From NCBI GenBank assembly GCA_943371025.1, contig CALRTC020000006.1, forward strand, positions 124,001-188,000: 64,000 nt of DNA. Reading direction: 5' to 3'. The notes beneath the pieces were generated by a model. It was not told the DNA's origin. It saw only the letters and a program-made list of their open reading frames with translations, and did not search any database. Made by a program: the position numbers and the translations under genes. Position 1 is the stretch's first letter. Every line of letters starts with the position of its first letter. Source of the stretch: Niveispirillum sp943371025 (GTDB taxonomy: Bacteria > Pseudomonadota > Alphaproteobacteria > Azospirillales > Azospirillaceae). This document shows positions 9,148 to 17,515 of the stretch, piece by piece.

Positions 9148-9909
9148 ATGGGGACTGAACAGCAACGACCGGCCGATGGCGATGGGGTGCCCAGGCGGCG
9201 GGGGCGCAAGCCCGCCGCCGCGCCGGTCATCACCGCCACGGGGGATGAGGACAGTTTCAACCTGAACGGCCAGCGGCTTGGCCGCAAGGGGCGGGAGACG
9301 CGGGAGCGGATCATCGCGGCCGCGCAGAAGCTTCTGGCCGGCCCCCCATCCACCCCGATCAGCCTGAGCGCGGTTGCGCGTGAAGCTGACCTGAAAATGA
9401 CGACGCTCTATCTCTACTTTAAGGATCTGACGGAACTGCTGCTGGCCACGCTGGAACCGGTGATGGAGACGGCGGAGGACGCCTATATGGCGCTGGCGCG
9501 GGATCGGTGGCCCGATGAGGATCTGAACGGCTGCTGCCTGCGGTTCGTGAATGCCTATCTGGCCTTCTGGCGCAAACATTCCTTCCTGCTGCACCTTCGT
9601 AACAGCATGGCCGACCAGCATGATGAACGCATGATGGTCCACCGCGTACATTCCGCCCGGCCGATGATCAGCATGCTGGTGCGGCAGATGGATTGCGCAT
9701 CACCCGCACCGGACAGCCCGGCACTCAGCATGGCGACCGTGCTGCTGACCGGCGTGGAGCGTGTCGTCACCATCGTGACCGATACGATCCTGGTGAATTT
9801 CTTCGGCGCTTCGATGAGCGAGCAGATGACACTCCGCCGTATCGAGGCGGAGGCCAAGCTGATGGAGTTGGGCATCGCCGAGATCAGGCGGCAGATGCGG
9901 GCAGGTTAG
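9148..9909 (+). CDS. TetR-family transcriptional regulator
   Basis: A 253-residue regulator. After a charged, low-complexity N-terminal tail of about 45 residues comes the TetR helix-turn-helix ('RERIIAAAQKLLA', then 'SLSAVAREADLKMTTLYLYF') and an all-helical effector domain. ATG 9148 is preferred to TTG 9133 because 'GAAGGTCAGGGG' lies in front of it. It is the last gene of the plus-strand group from the Rieske oxygenase onward, the usual position for a local repressor of the adjacent enzymes. The ligand is unknown. Confidence 0.85.
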   Translation: MGTEQQRPADGDGVPRRRGRKPAAAPVITATGDEDSFNLNGQRLGRKGRETRERIIAAAQKLLAGPPSTPISLSAVAREADLKMTTLYLYFKDLTELLLATLEPVMETAEDAYMALARDRWPDEDLNGCCLRFVNAYLAFWRKHSFLLHLRNSMADQHDERMMVHRVHSARPMISMLVRQMDCASPAPDSPALSMATVLLTGVERVVTIVTDTILVNFFGASMSEQMTLRRIEAEAKLMELGIAEIRRQMRAG

Positions 9910-9940
9910 GGAAGGCGGGAGGCATCAACCTCCCTTTCCC
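9909..9940. terminator. Bidirectional hairpin between convergent genes
   Basis: GGGAGG (9917-9922), loop CATCAA, and CCTCCC (9929-9934), extended outward by GGGAA and TTTCCC, form a stem between the tetR stop and the convergent enoyl-CoA hydratase stop. There is no strong T-run, so efficiency is uncertain. Confidence 0.45.
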
Positions 9941-10731
9941 ACCTTCGCGATATAGGCTTCCAGCTTTTCCAGATAGGCCGGGTTCAGCATCAAGGCGCTG
10001 TTGGCCAGACGCTCGACATGGCGCGCCTGGTCGCGGCCGACCTCATAGGCCAGCTCGATGGCGATCTTGGCCGCGCCCATCTGTTCGGCATTCTGTTTGG
10101 CCAGATGGCGACAGAAATCCAGCGCGGCGAGGTCCAACCCGTCATCGGGATGAACCTCGTGGACCAAGCCCATCATCAGGGCGCGCTGGGCATCCGCCGG
10201 CTTGTTGGCCATGATCAGATAACGCGCCCAGTGCGGACCGCAGAGCCGGGTCAGGCGGCTGACGCCATTGGAGGCCGGCAGCACGCCCATCAATCCCTCC
10301 GGAAAGGCGAAAGACGCACCGACGGCCGCCAGCCGGAAGTCACAGGACAACGCCATTTCCAGTCCACCGCCCACACAGGGGCCCTGGATGGCCGCGACGA
10401 TGGGCTTTTCCACATGCTCCATCTCGTCATAGATCCGCTGCATGCCGTGCAGGCGCAGGCGGTGGTTCTCCCGGATGGCGGTGGCAGAACGCAGGGGGGC
10501 GGCCGGGCTGTCGCTGCGATCGCGCAGATCGGCGCCGGCGCAGAAATAGCGACCGGTGGCACGGATCAGCATGACCCGCAAAGAAGGATCATCCCGGAAC
10601 CGGTGCAGTGCCTGTTCAAACAGGCGCATGGTCTGGCCCGACAGGGCGTTCAACTTCTCCGGGCGGTTCAGGGTGGCCGCCAGGATGCCGTCGACATCCT
10701 CTGTCAGCAGGTGGGGGGCTTCATCGGACAT
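9925..10731 (-). CDS. Enoyl-CoA hydratase/isomerase
   Basis: A 268-residue crotonase-fold protein of normal length and order. It has 'LNRPEKLNALS', the oxyanion motif 'FCAGADL', then 'GPCVGGGLEMALSCDFRLA' with the first catalytic-position Glu and 'FPEGLMGVLPASNG' with the second region. It would hydrate or isomerise an enoyl-CoA in beta-oxidation. It is the last gene of a minus-strand operon (ferredoxin, SDR, double acyl-CoA dehydrogenase, hydratase), 10 bases after the dehydrogenase, which supplies a natural enoyl-CoA substrate. Confidence 0.85.
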   Translation of the reverse strand: MSDEAPHLLTEDVDGILAATLNRPEKLNALSGQTMRLFEQALHRFRDDPSLRVMLIRATGRYFCAGADLRDRSDSPAAPLRSATAIRENHRLRLHGMQRIYDEMEHVEKPIVAAIQGPCVGGGLEMALSCDFRLAAVGASFAFPEGLMGVLPASNGVSRLTRLCGPHWARYLIMANKPADAQRALMMGLVHEVHPDDGLDLAALDFCRHLAKQNAEQMGAAKIAIELAYEVGRDQARHVERLANSALMLNPAYLEKLEAYIAKVGKGG

Positions 10732-10741
10732 GTTTTCCCCC

Positions 10742-12937
10742 TCAGGCGCGGGTGCGCGGCAGGCCCAGACCGCGCTCGGCGATCAAGGAACGGTGGATTT
10801 CGCTGGTGCCGCCATAGATCGTGGTGCCCTGGGCGTGGCGATAGCCTTGATTGATCAGGGCTGCCGCCCCCGGTCGCTTTGACAGGGACAGTGGTGCCGT
10901 CAGGTCCAGAAGGTCGCGCGCGTCGGACAGGAATTTTTCGGACGAGAACATCTTGGCCATGGGGCCATAGGCCAAGTTCGGCTTCTTTTCGACGCTGGCC
11001 CACAGCGACCGCCAGGTCAGGAGATCGGAGACCATGACATTGGCGGCGGTGCGGGCCAGCCGCATCTGTGCCTGGCTCTGTGCGATCAGCGGACGGCCGT
11101 CCTGCACGATCTCCCGTGCCAGACTTTCGGCAGCGTGCAGCAAGGCGCGCTGTACCTTGGCAAAGCCGCCGCCATGTTCCAGTTCCAGCCCGACACTCAT
11201 GGTGCGCACGCCACCATCGACATCACCCAGCCGATAGCTGTCGGGAATGCGGACCCCGTCATAGAAGGTGATATTGGTCCGTTCATCCTGGAACGTATAG
11301 ACCGGCTGTACCGTCACGCCCGGTGTCTTCAGCGGCACAATGAACATGGTCAGGCCCTTGTGCTTGGGCACATCGGGATTGGTGCGCGTCAGCATCAGCA
11401 CGTAATCGGTCAGGTTGGCGCCCGATGTGAACATCTTGGTGCCGTCAATGCGCCAGCCATCACCGTCACGCACGGCCTTGCACTGGGCCGCGAACACGTC
11501 GGAGCCCGATTGCGGTTCTGAATAGCCCAGCGAGGCGATGGCTTCGCCCGCCAGGATCGGTTCCAGCACCTCGCGCTTGACTTCCGGACTGCCGAACCGA
11601 TGGATCATGGCACCAACCAGACCCGCGACATTGGCCACGGGATTGTTCCAGCCATGATGTTCGAACGCCTCCATCGCGGCGTTGCGGGCGTAAGCGGAGA
11701 AGCCGCGCCCGCCCATATCCTTGGACCAGCCCAGGAACAGCAGGCCGGCATCGGCCAGCTTTTTGTGAAAGGCGGGGTTGTGGCCTTCCCAGGAATAATG
11801 GGCGTTGGCCCGGATCTCCGGTGTCATGTTCTGTTCGAAGAAGGCATCGATTTCCGCCACCAGGGCGCGGGCTTCCTCGCCATGGTCGAAATCAATCGGC
11901 ACCTCGCCCACCGGGGGCAGGCTTGCCACCTCACCCCCATAAAGACGGCGGCCGGCTTCTTCCAGCCACAGGCGCGGATCCCCGAAGACCAGCGGCCAGG
12001 CCTTGGCCCGCAGATTATAGAGGTGGATGTCATATTCGGTGGTCAGGCCGTAGCCGCCGAACGTGTGCAGGGCCTGCGCCACCGTGCGGGCGGCGGCATC
12101 GGCATTCCACCAGGCGGCAATGGCGATGGCGGCGCCGGCATCGGGCGCACCATCGGCGATATCGCGCAGGGCCTTCCAGATCAGGAACTTGCCGCCATCG
12201 ACATCGCACAGAAGGTCGGCCAGCGGATGCGATATGGCCTGATAGGCGCCGATCAACTGATCGAACTGCTTGCGTTCACAGGCATAGGCGGCGGCCAGCG
12301 TCAGCGCCTGCCGCGACAGGCCGGCCAGGCCGGCGGCGATCAGCAGCTTCCATTCCTCCACGCCGGCCTGAAAGGTGGCGATAGCGTCCGGGCCGCTGGC
12401 GATGATGGTGCCGGGCAGGGCCGCAAAGTCGATTTCCGCCAGCGGCGTGGCGGCCAGCGTGGGCTCTGCCCTGGCCGGTTGGGCGGACAGGTCGAACAGC
12501 AGCACATCCGACCCGCGGCGCGCCAGGATGGCCCGCGCCACGCTGCCACCCGCCACCCATTGCCGGGGCTGGATCGCCAGATCATGCAGGGCCAGCGTCG
12601 CCACCACCGCGCCGGTGGTCACATCCGCCAGCAAGGACTGGTCCCATTCGGCCAGCAGGCGGGCGGTGACCAGCGCCTCGGCCAGCGGACCGGACACCAG
12701 CGTGCGGCCCGCCTCCTCCATCAGCGTGGTGGCGACGATCAGCCCCAGGCCCAGCCCGTCCTTTTCCTCCGGCACGCGGATGGAGAAAGCGCCCAGTTCC
12801 GCCAGCCCGTGCCAGAGATCGGCATCGAAGCCCGTCGCCTGGGCGGCGCGCACGCGTTCCATGCTGCTGTGCTTGTCCAGGAAGCGCGCGAACTGGTCGC
12901 GCATCATTTCCTGATCTTCGGTCAGATCGAAATTCAT
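10742..12937 (-). CDS. Fused double acyl-CoA dehydrogenase (FadE34-like)
   Basis: A 731-residue protein, about twice the usual acyl-CoA dehydrogenase length. Residues 1 to about 345 form one dehydrogenase-like unit ('LTEDQEMMRDQFARFLDKHS', 'LHTFGGYGLTTEYDIHLYNL'). About 350 to 731 form the second, with 'LGYSEPQSGSDVFAAQC', 'GTKMFTSGANLTDYVLMLTR' and the C-terminal 'YGGTSEIHRSLIAE'. Single-chain double dehydrogenases of this kind include mycobacterial FadE34 (ChsE3), which acts on five-carbon steroid or bile-acid CoA side chains. In related two-gene enzymes one FAD site is shared between unlike subunits. ATG 12937 gives 'MNFDLTED', a normal family start. Substrate assignment is by analogy. Confidence 0.85.
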   Translation of the reverse strand: MNFDLTEDQEMMRDQFARFLDKHSSMERVRAAQATGFDADLWHGLAELGAFSIRVPEEKDGLGLGLIVATTLMEEAGRTLVSGPLAEALVTARLLAEWDQSLLADVTTGAVVATLALHDLAIQPRQWVAGGSVARAILARRGSDVLLFDLSAQPARAEPTLAATPLAEIDFAALPGTIIASGPDAIATFQAGVEEWKLLIAAGLAGLSRQALTLAAAYACERKQFDQLIGAYQAISHPLADLLCDVDGGKFLIWKALRDIADGAPDAGAAIAIAAWWNADAAARTVAQALHTFGGYGLTTEYDIHLYNLRAKAWPLVFGDPRLWLEEAGRRLYGGEVASLPPVGEVPIDFDHGEEARALVAEIDAFFEQNMTPEIRANAHYSWEGHNPAFHKKLADAGLLFLGWSKDMGGRGFSAYARNAAMEAFEHHGWNNPVANVAGLVGAMIHRFGSPEVKREVLEPILAGEAIASLGYSEPQSGSDVFAAQCKAVRDGDGWRIDGTKMFTSGANLTDYVLMLTRTNPDVPKHKGLTMFIVPLKTPGVTVQPVYTFQDERTNITFYDGVRIPDSYRLGDVDGGVRTMSVGLELEHGGGFAKVQRALLHAAESLAREIVQDGRPLIAQSQAQMRLARTAANVMVSDLLTWRSLWASVEKKPNLAYGPMAKMFSSEKFLSDARDLLDLTAPLSLSKRPGAAALINQGYRHAQGTTIYGGTSEIHRSLIAERGLGLPRTRA

Positions 12938-13068
12938 GGGCTGGCCCTGCATAAGGCAAAGAAATAGCGTGGCCGTCCGCAAGGGCGGGACGGCTGATCT
13001 TCCAATTCATCACCATCCAGGCCTTCGCCCGAATGGTGATGAAACCAGAGAGTTGACCTGGGCGGCGC

Positions 13069-13887
13069 TTATCCCGCCCGGCGCATCAGGGCCGACATGT
13101 CGACCTGACCCGTGGCCACGCCGCCCATGAAGCCGCCGTCGACCGGCAGGACGACGCCATTGATGAAGCCGGCCAGATCGCTGTTCAGCAGCACCAGGGC
13201 CGCGGCCTGCTCCGCCGGGGTGGAGCGGCGGCCGATGGGCTGGGTTGCGGCCTCCAGCACCTCCGCCGGGGTCGCCGCCTCGAACGCCGCCATCATCGGG
13301 GTCTGGGTGGGGCTGGGCATGGTGGCGTTGATGCGGATGCCCTTCTTGATCAGGTGCGCACCGGACAGCATGGTCCAGACATTCACGGCTTCCTTGGAGA
13401 AAGCGTAACCCTCCGCCACCGTCTCCTTGTTGGCTTCCGCCCAGTCGATGGCGGCCTGGTAGCCGCGCGTGGCGATGATGCCCATGATGACGGGCACGCG
13501 CCGGCTCCAGCCCATGCCGCCGATGGAGGAGATATTGGCGATGGCGCTGCCGGCCGCCATCAGGGGCAACACCTGTTCCGTCAGGTGGCGGGTGCCGATG
13601 AAGTTCACCTTCATCACATCCATGGGCGGCGCCGTCTGCGGCAGGCCGGCGCAATTGAACAGCGCATCCACCTTGCCGCCGATGGCCGCCACGCCCGCCT
13701 CGATCGAGGTGGGGTCGCGCAGATCCACCTTGTTGAAGGAGGCCAGCGGCAGGGTGCTGTCCTTGAAATCCAGGCCGTGCACGTCCGCGCCCAGGTCCAG
13801 CAGCAGCCTGGCCGTCGCCTCCCCCATGCCGGAGAAACAGCCGCTGACGATGACGCGCTTGCCTTTATAGCCGAGATTGTCTGACAT
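13069..13887 (-). CDS. SDR resembling 3-alpha-hydroxysteroid dehydrogenase
   Basis: A 272-residue SDR with 'VSGCFSGMGEATARLL' as cofactor motif, 'NCAG', a serine in 'ANISSIGG' and the pair in 'YAFSK'. Between the catalytic serine and tyrosine lies an insert of roughly 30 residues containing an amphipathic helix ('AAIDWAEANKETVAEG'). The same layout occurs in the Comamonas HsdA (3-alpha-hydroxysteroid dehydrogenase) group. It lies 51 bases after the ferredoxin gene and 131 bases before the double dehydrogenase in the same operon. A hydroxysteroid or similar alcohol substrate fits, but sequence alone does not prove it. Confidence 0.75.
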   Translation of the reverse strand: MSDNLGYKGKRVIVSGCFSGMGEATARLLLDLGADVHGLDFKDSTLPLASFNKVDLRDPTSIEAGVAAIGGKVDALFNCAGLPQTAPPMDVMKVNFIGTRHLTEQVLPLMAAGSAIANISSIGGMGWSRRVPVIMGIIATRGYQAAIDWAEANKETVAEGYAFSKEAVNVWTMLSGAHLIKKGIRINATMPSPTQTPMMAAFEAATPAEVLEAATQPIGRRSTPAEQAAALVLLNSDLAGFINGVVLPVDGGFMGGVATGQVDMSALMRRAG

Positions 13888-13938
13888 TTTGTTTTCTACT
13901 CGTTGGCGGTGGGGAAGGGTGTGGCGGGTGTCCGCCGG

Positions 13939-14142
13939 TCAGGCCTTGTCGTCTTCGATGATGGTGATGATGCGTTCCGGGCAGGCCCGCGCGCCGCGCC
14001 GGGCCAGTTGTTCCATGCCCGGCGGCACCACCACCTCGTCGGTGGCGATGTACCCTTCATCATCCAGCTTGAACAGCACCTCCGATACCGCCGCGCAGCG
14101 GGCATTGCCCACGCAGGCGGACTTCTGGATGCGGATTTTCAT
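13939..14142 (-). CDS. [3Fe-4S]-type ferredoxin
   Basis: A 67-residue acidic protein with cysteines at 10, 16 and 54 in the spacing C-x5-C ... C-P. This is the three-cysteine pattern of [3Fe-4S] ferredoxins that serve cytochromes P450 and some oxygenases. ATG 14142 follows 'AGGAG' and is preferred to a longer reading with an unrelated N-terminal tail. It is the first gene of the minus-strand operon leading to the SDR and acyl-CoA dehydrogenase. No P450 is present in the window; the Rieske oxygenase at 5.4 kb is the nearest candidate partner. Confidence 0.82.
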   Translation of the reverse strand: MKIRIQKSACVGNARCAAVSEVLFKLDDEGYIATDEVVVPPGMEQLARRGARACPERIITIIEDDKA

Positions 14143-14386
14143 CGGATACGCTCCTGTCAAAACGGGCGTCCGGAACAATGTTCGACGCCCGGCCGCAGCC
14201 CAATAAACATGACCGCGCAGGGCCGATCAACCGGCGCCGAACCTTGATCGCGGGGGCGATGCCGGCCCCGCCACCGTCAATCGCCGCCGCGATATGTCGG
14301 GCCATTGCCGGTCCCCGCGTTGCCTTCCCCTGGGGCGGACGACAACATGATTTCCAAATCTCACCGCCTTCATCGGAGAACTGGAC

Positions 14387-14431
14387 ATGACGCCGGACCA
14401 ATCGGGGCCCCGCGGGAGCCGCAGGCCATGA
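14387..14431 (+). other. Possible 14-codon leader ORF overlapping the DUF35 start
   Basis: ATG 14387, preceded by GGAG at 7 bases, opens a 14-codon frame whose TGA (14429-14431) overlaps the ATG of the DUF35 gene (14428) as ATGA. The arrangement would allow translational coupling. It may be chance. Confidence 0.25.
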
Positions 14432-14832
14432 CCGTACCACGGCCGCGTCCACGGCTGGACGCCGACAATCGCGCATTCTGGACCGGCGGATCGGAAGGCC
14501 GCCTTAACATCACCTGCTGTGCCGACTGTGGCGGATACAGCCATCCGCCGCGTTCCGTCTGCCGTCACTGCCGGTCGGAAGCCGTGGTGCCGACGGCTGT
14601 GGCCGGTACCGGCATCATCGACAGCTTCACCATCAACCACCAGCCCTGGATGCCGGGCCTGGAAGTGCCGTTCGTCATCGCCCGCGTCGCCCTGGATGAC
14701 GCGCCCGGTGTCTATCTGACCACCAACATCGTGGGCTGCCCGGTCGAGGATGTCGATATCGGCGATCGGGTGCGGGTGCGGTTCGAGGAACAGGACGGCA
14801 TCTGGTTTCCCCTGTTCGAGAAGGCGATATGA
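14428..14832 (+). CDS. DUF35 Zn-ribbon/OB-fold protein (thiolase/aldolase partner)
   Basis: A 134-residue protein with an N-terminal zinc ribbon (Cys31, Cys34, Cys45 and Cys48 in 'CADCGGYSHPPRSVCRHC') followed by an OB-fold ending 'DRVRVRFEEQDGIWFPLFE'. Such DUF35 proteins form complexes with SCP2-type thiolases. In mycobacteria the DUF35 part of ChsH2 binds the aldolase Ltp2, which releases propionyl-CoA from steroid side chains. Here the next gene is such a thiolase and overlaps by 4 bases (ATGA), so tight coupling and a stable complex are likely. It has no fused MaoC domain, unlike ChsH2. Confidence 0.85.
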   Translation: MTVPRPRPRLDADNRAFWTGGSEGRLNITCCADCGGYSHPPRSVCRHCRSEAVVPTAVAGTGIIDSFTINHQPWMPGLEVPFVIARVALDDAPGVYLTTNIVGCPVEDVDIGDRVRVRFEEQDGIWFPLFEKAI

Positions 14833-15995
14833 GCATGGCCAAGGGTGAAGCCTATATCACCGGGATCGGCCTGTCGGAGGTGGGGGTGCGGCTGGCGCGC
14901 CCCCCCCTGGGCCTGACCATCGATGCCGTGCGGGCAGCGCTGGCCGATGCGGGCCTGGGTTTTGACCAGATCGATGGCGTCGCGACATATCCGGGCCGAA
15001 TGCCAACCTTCCTGGGCTTTTCACCCGTCGGCACGGACGAGGTGATCGACGCGCTGGGCCTGAAGACGCGCTGGCATGCCGGCGGCGGCGAACTGACGGC
15101 GCAACTGGGTTCCGTCGCCCTGGCGGCGGCGGCGGTACAGGCGGGGCACGCCCGGCACATCCTCTGCTTCCGCACCGTCTATGAGGCGGCGGCACTGTCG
15201 CGGCCAGACGAATTTCCGCCCCTGCGTCGCCGGGAGGTGGACGGAGCGTCGCAATGGACCGCGCCGTTCTTCGCCATCTCGGCCGCCAACTGGACCGCGC
15301 AATACGCCACACGGCACATGAAGCGCTACGGCCTGACCCGTGAACAGCTGGCGCAGGTGGCGCTGAACGACCATGCCAATGCCGCGCTGAACCCCAAGGC
15401 GCTGGTGAAGAAGACGCTGACCATGGACGAGTACATGGCGGCGCGCATGATCTCCACGCCCTTCTGCCTTTATGACTGTGACCGCTTCACCGATGCCTCC
15501 ACCGTGCTGATCGTGTCGGCCGGCGATGCGCTGGACGAGGTGGCATCAACGCCCGTGCGCATCGCGGCCACGGCTGGGTCGGTCGACCGCTATAGCTGGG
15601 ATCAGGCGGAATGGGCCGGGGCCTATGCCACGGGGCGCGACCTGTGGCGCCACACCGATTACCGGCCCGGCGATGTCGATCTGGTGCAGTTCTACGACGG
15701 CTTCGCCTTCCAGCCCATCACCTGGCTGGAAGGGCTGGGCTTCTGTGACATCGGCGAGGGTGGACGCTTCCTGGAAGGGGGACGGCGCATCGCCCGGGAT
15801 GGCGAGCTTCCCATGAATACCGGCGGCGGCCAGTTGGGCGCCGGGCGGCTGCACGGCTTCGGCATGGCGCACGAAGCCGTGGTGCAGCTGCGCGGGCAGG
15901 GCGGGGATCGCCAGGTGCCCGGAACGCCGCGCGTGGCCATCGCCACGTCGGGCGGCGGTCCCATGGCGGCGGCACTTCTGCTCGCCAGGGACTGA
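14829..15995 (+). CDS. SCP2-type thiolase / Ltp2-like retro-aldolase
   Basis: A 388-residue thiolase-fold protein of the lipid-transfer (Ltp/SCP2) group. The position that holds the nucleophilic Cys in true thiolases reads 'HAGGGELTAQLGSVALAAAA' with no cysteine, as expected for the aldolase branch. The C-terminal half has 'FYDGFAFQPITWLEGLGF' and 'NTGGGQLGAGRLHGFG', conserved in this family. Together with the DUF35 protein it would cleave a beta-hydroxyacyl-CoA by retro-aldol reaction to a ketone or aldehyde plus a short acyl-CoA. It overlaps the preceding gene by 4 bases, and the amidohydrolase follows 41 bases later. Confidence 0.82.
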   Translation: MSMAKGEAYITGIGLSEVGVRLARPPLGLTIDAVRAALADAGLGFDQIDGVATYPGRMPTFLGFSPVGTDEVIDALGLKTRWHAGGGELTAQLGSVALAAAAVQAGHARHILCFRTVYEAAALSRPDEFPPLRRREVDGASQWTAPFFAISAANWTAQYATRHMKRYGLTREQLAQVALNDHANAALNPKALVKKTLTMDEYMAARMISTPFCLYDCDRFTDASTVLIVSAGDALDEVASTPVRIAATAGSVDRYSWDQAEWAGAYATGRDLWRHTDYRPGDVDLVQFYDGFAFQPITWLEGLGFCDIGEGGRFLEGGRRIARDGELPMNTGGGQLGAGRLHGFGMAHEAVVQLRGQGGDRQVPGTPRVAIATSGGGPMAAALLLARD

Positions 15996-16036
15996 CAGAT
16001 ACTATACAAGGTTAGTAAAATCAGAGGAGACGCACG

Positions 16037-17359
16037 ATGCAAATGAACGACATGATCCTGATCAGTGTCGACGACCATATCAGCGAACCGCCCGATATGT
16101 TCGAACGGCACCTGAAGGGTGACGCGCTGGCCAGCGCGCCGAAATTCTGTGTGGCCGACAATGGCACCAGCTATTGGGCCTATCAGGGAATGTATCTGCC
16201 CTCGGTGGGGCTGAACGCTGTCGTCGGCCGGCCGCTGGAGGAATATGGCATGGAGCCGACCTCGCTGGAGCAGCTGCGCGCCGGCTGTTACGACGTGCAT
16301 GCCCGCATCGACGACATGAATGTCAACGGCATTGCCGCCTCGCTGAATTTCGGCTCCTGCGTCGGGTTCGACGGCAACCGCTTCCACAAGGCGGCGGACA
16401 AGGAGGCGGCCCTGCTGCATCTGCGGGCCTATAATGACTGGCACATCCTGGACTGGTGCGGTGCCTATCCCGGCCGTTTCATCCCCTGTGGCCTGCTGCC
16501 GACCTGGAACATGGATGCCACGGTGGCGGAGATCAGCCGTATTGCCGCCATGGGCTGTACCGCCGTGTCGATCAGCGACAACCCCACCTCCCAGGGGCTG
16601 CCCAGCATCCATAACGACTATTGGGCGCCGTTCTGGAAGGCCATCGTCGAGCACGACATCACCATCTGCACCCATATCGGCGCCGGCAACCCGGCGCCGC
16701 ATGCCTCCATGGAAACCCCCATCGAGGCGTGGATCACCACCATGCCCATGTCGATTTCCACGGGGGCGGCCGACTGGCTGCAGCTGAAGGCGCTGCATGA
16801 TTATCCAACCCTGCGCGTCGCGCTGTCGGAAGGGGGCATCGGCTGGGTGCCCTATTTCATGGAACGGGCCGATTTCTCCAACTGGCGTCACCGCGCCTGG
16901 ACCAATTCGGTGTACCAGGGGCAGATGAAGCCCAGCGACATCTTCAAGCGCCACTTCCTGAACTGCTTCATTGATGACCGTTTCGGGCTGAAGAACCTGG
17001 ACGCCATCGGCGAGGACAATGTGGCCTATGAATGCGACTATCCGCATTCCGACAGCCTGTGGCCGGAAGTGCCGGAGCATCTGTGGGACAGCATCAAGCA
17101 CCTGACCCCGGCCCAGATCGACAAGGTCACCTATCAGAACGCCGCCCGCTTCTTCCGCTTCGATCCCTTCAAGCATCACAAGCGCGAGGATCTGACCGTC
17201 GGTGCCCTGCGCGCGGCCGCCGCTGCCAAGGGCGTGGATGTCACCCCGCGCTCGTCCGGCGGCGCCAAGCCGGTGGATGATGGCGTCAGCCGGCCCATCA
17301 CATCGGGCGACCTGATGAAGATGTTCAAGCATCACGCGACCAAGCAGACGGCGGCCTGA
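16037..17359 (+). CDS. Amidohydrolase family 2 (ACMSD-like) metal enzyme
   Basis: A 440-residue TIM-barrel protein of the amidohydrolase_2 group. The N-terminal metal motif is altered to 'SVDDHISEPPDMF' (D-x-H class). Further metal or catalytic residues are in 'ICTHIGAGNPAPH' and 'AYECDYPHSDSLWP', and the C-terminal 'NAARFFRF' helix is typical. Members are hydrolases or decarboxylases of carboxylated rings and CoA-derived products. A 'GAGGAG' ribosome site precedes ATG 16037. It ends the DUF35-thiolase transcript, followed by a clear terminator. The reaction is not predictable from sequence. Confidence 0.78.
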   Translation: MQMNDMILISVDDHISEPPDMFERHLKGDALASAPKFCVADNGTSYWAYQGMYLPSVGLNAVVGRPLEEYGMEPTSLEQLRAGCYDVHARIDDMNVNGIAASLNFGSCVGFDGNRFHKAADKEAALLHLRAYNDWHILDWCGAYPGRFIPCGLLPTWNMDATVAEISRIAAMGCTAVSISDNPTSQGLPSIHNDYWAPFWKAIVEHDITICTHIGAGNPAPHASMETPIEAWITTMPMSISTGAADWLQLKALHDYPTLRVALSEGGIGWVPYFMERADFSNWRHRAWTNSVYQGQMKPSDIFKRHFLNCFIDDRFGLKNLDAIGEDNVAYECDYPHSDSLWPEVPEHLWDSIKHLTPAQIDKVTYQNAARFFRFDPFKHHKREDLTVGALRAAAAAKGVDVTPRSSGGAKPVDDGVSRPITSGDLMKMFKHHATKQTAA

Positions 17360-17371
17360 CCGGTCACAGTC

Positions 17372-17405
17372 AAAGGCCCCCGTCCATGCCGGGCGGGGGC
17401 TTTTT
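17372..17405 (+). terminator. Rho-independent terminator
   Basis: GCCCCCG (17376-17382) pairs with CGGGGGC (17394-17400), with five T after it. It closes the DUF35-thiolase-amidohydrolase operon. A short A-run on the left side may let it work for the convergent iclR gene as well. Confidence 0.85.
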
Positions 17406-17515
17406 CAGGGGAAATGCGATTGGCGCAACAGGTCAAAAAAAATGACGGGCGATCCGAAGACCGCCCGTCAGTGCTTGCCATCCGCCCCGTGATGGGGCGG
17501 CGACGACACATGGGA

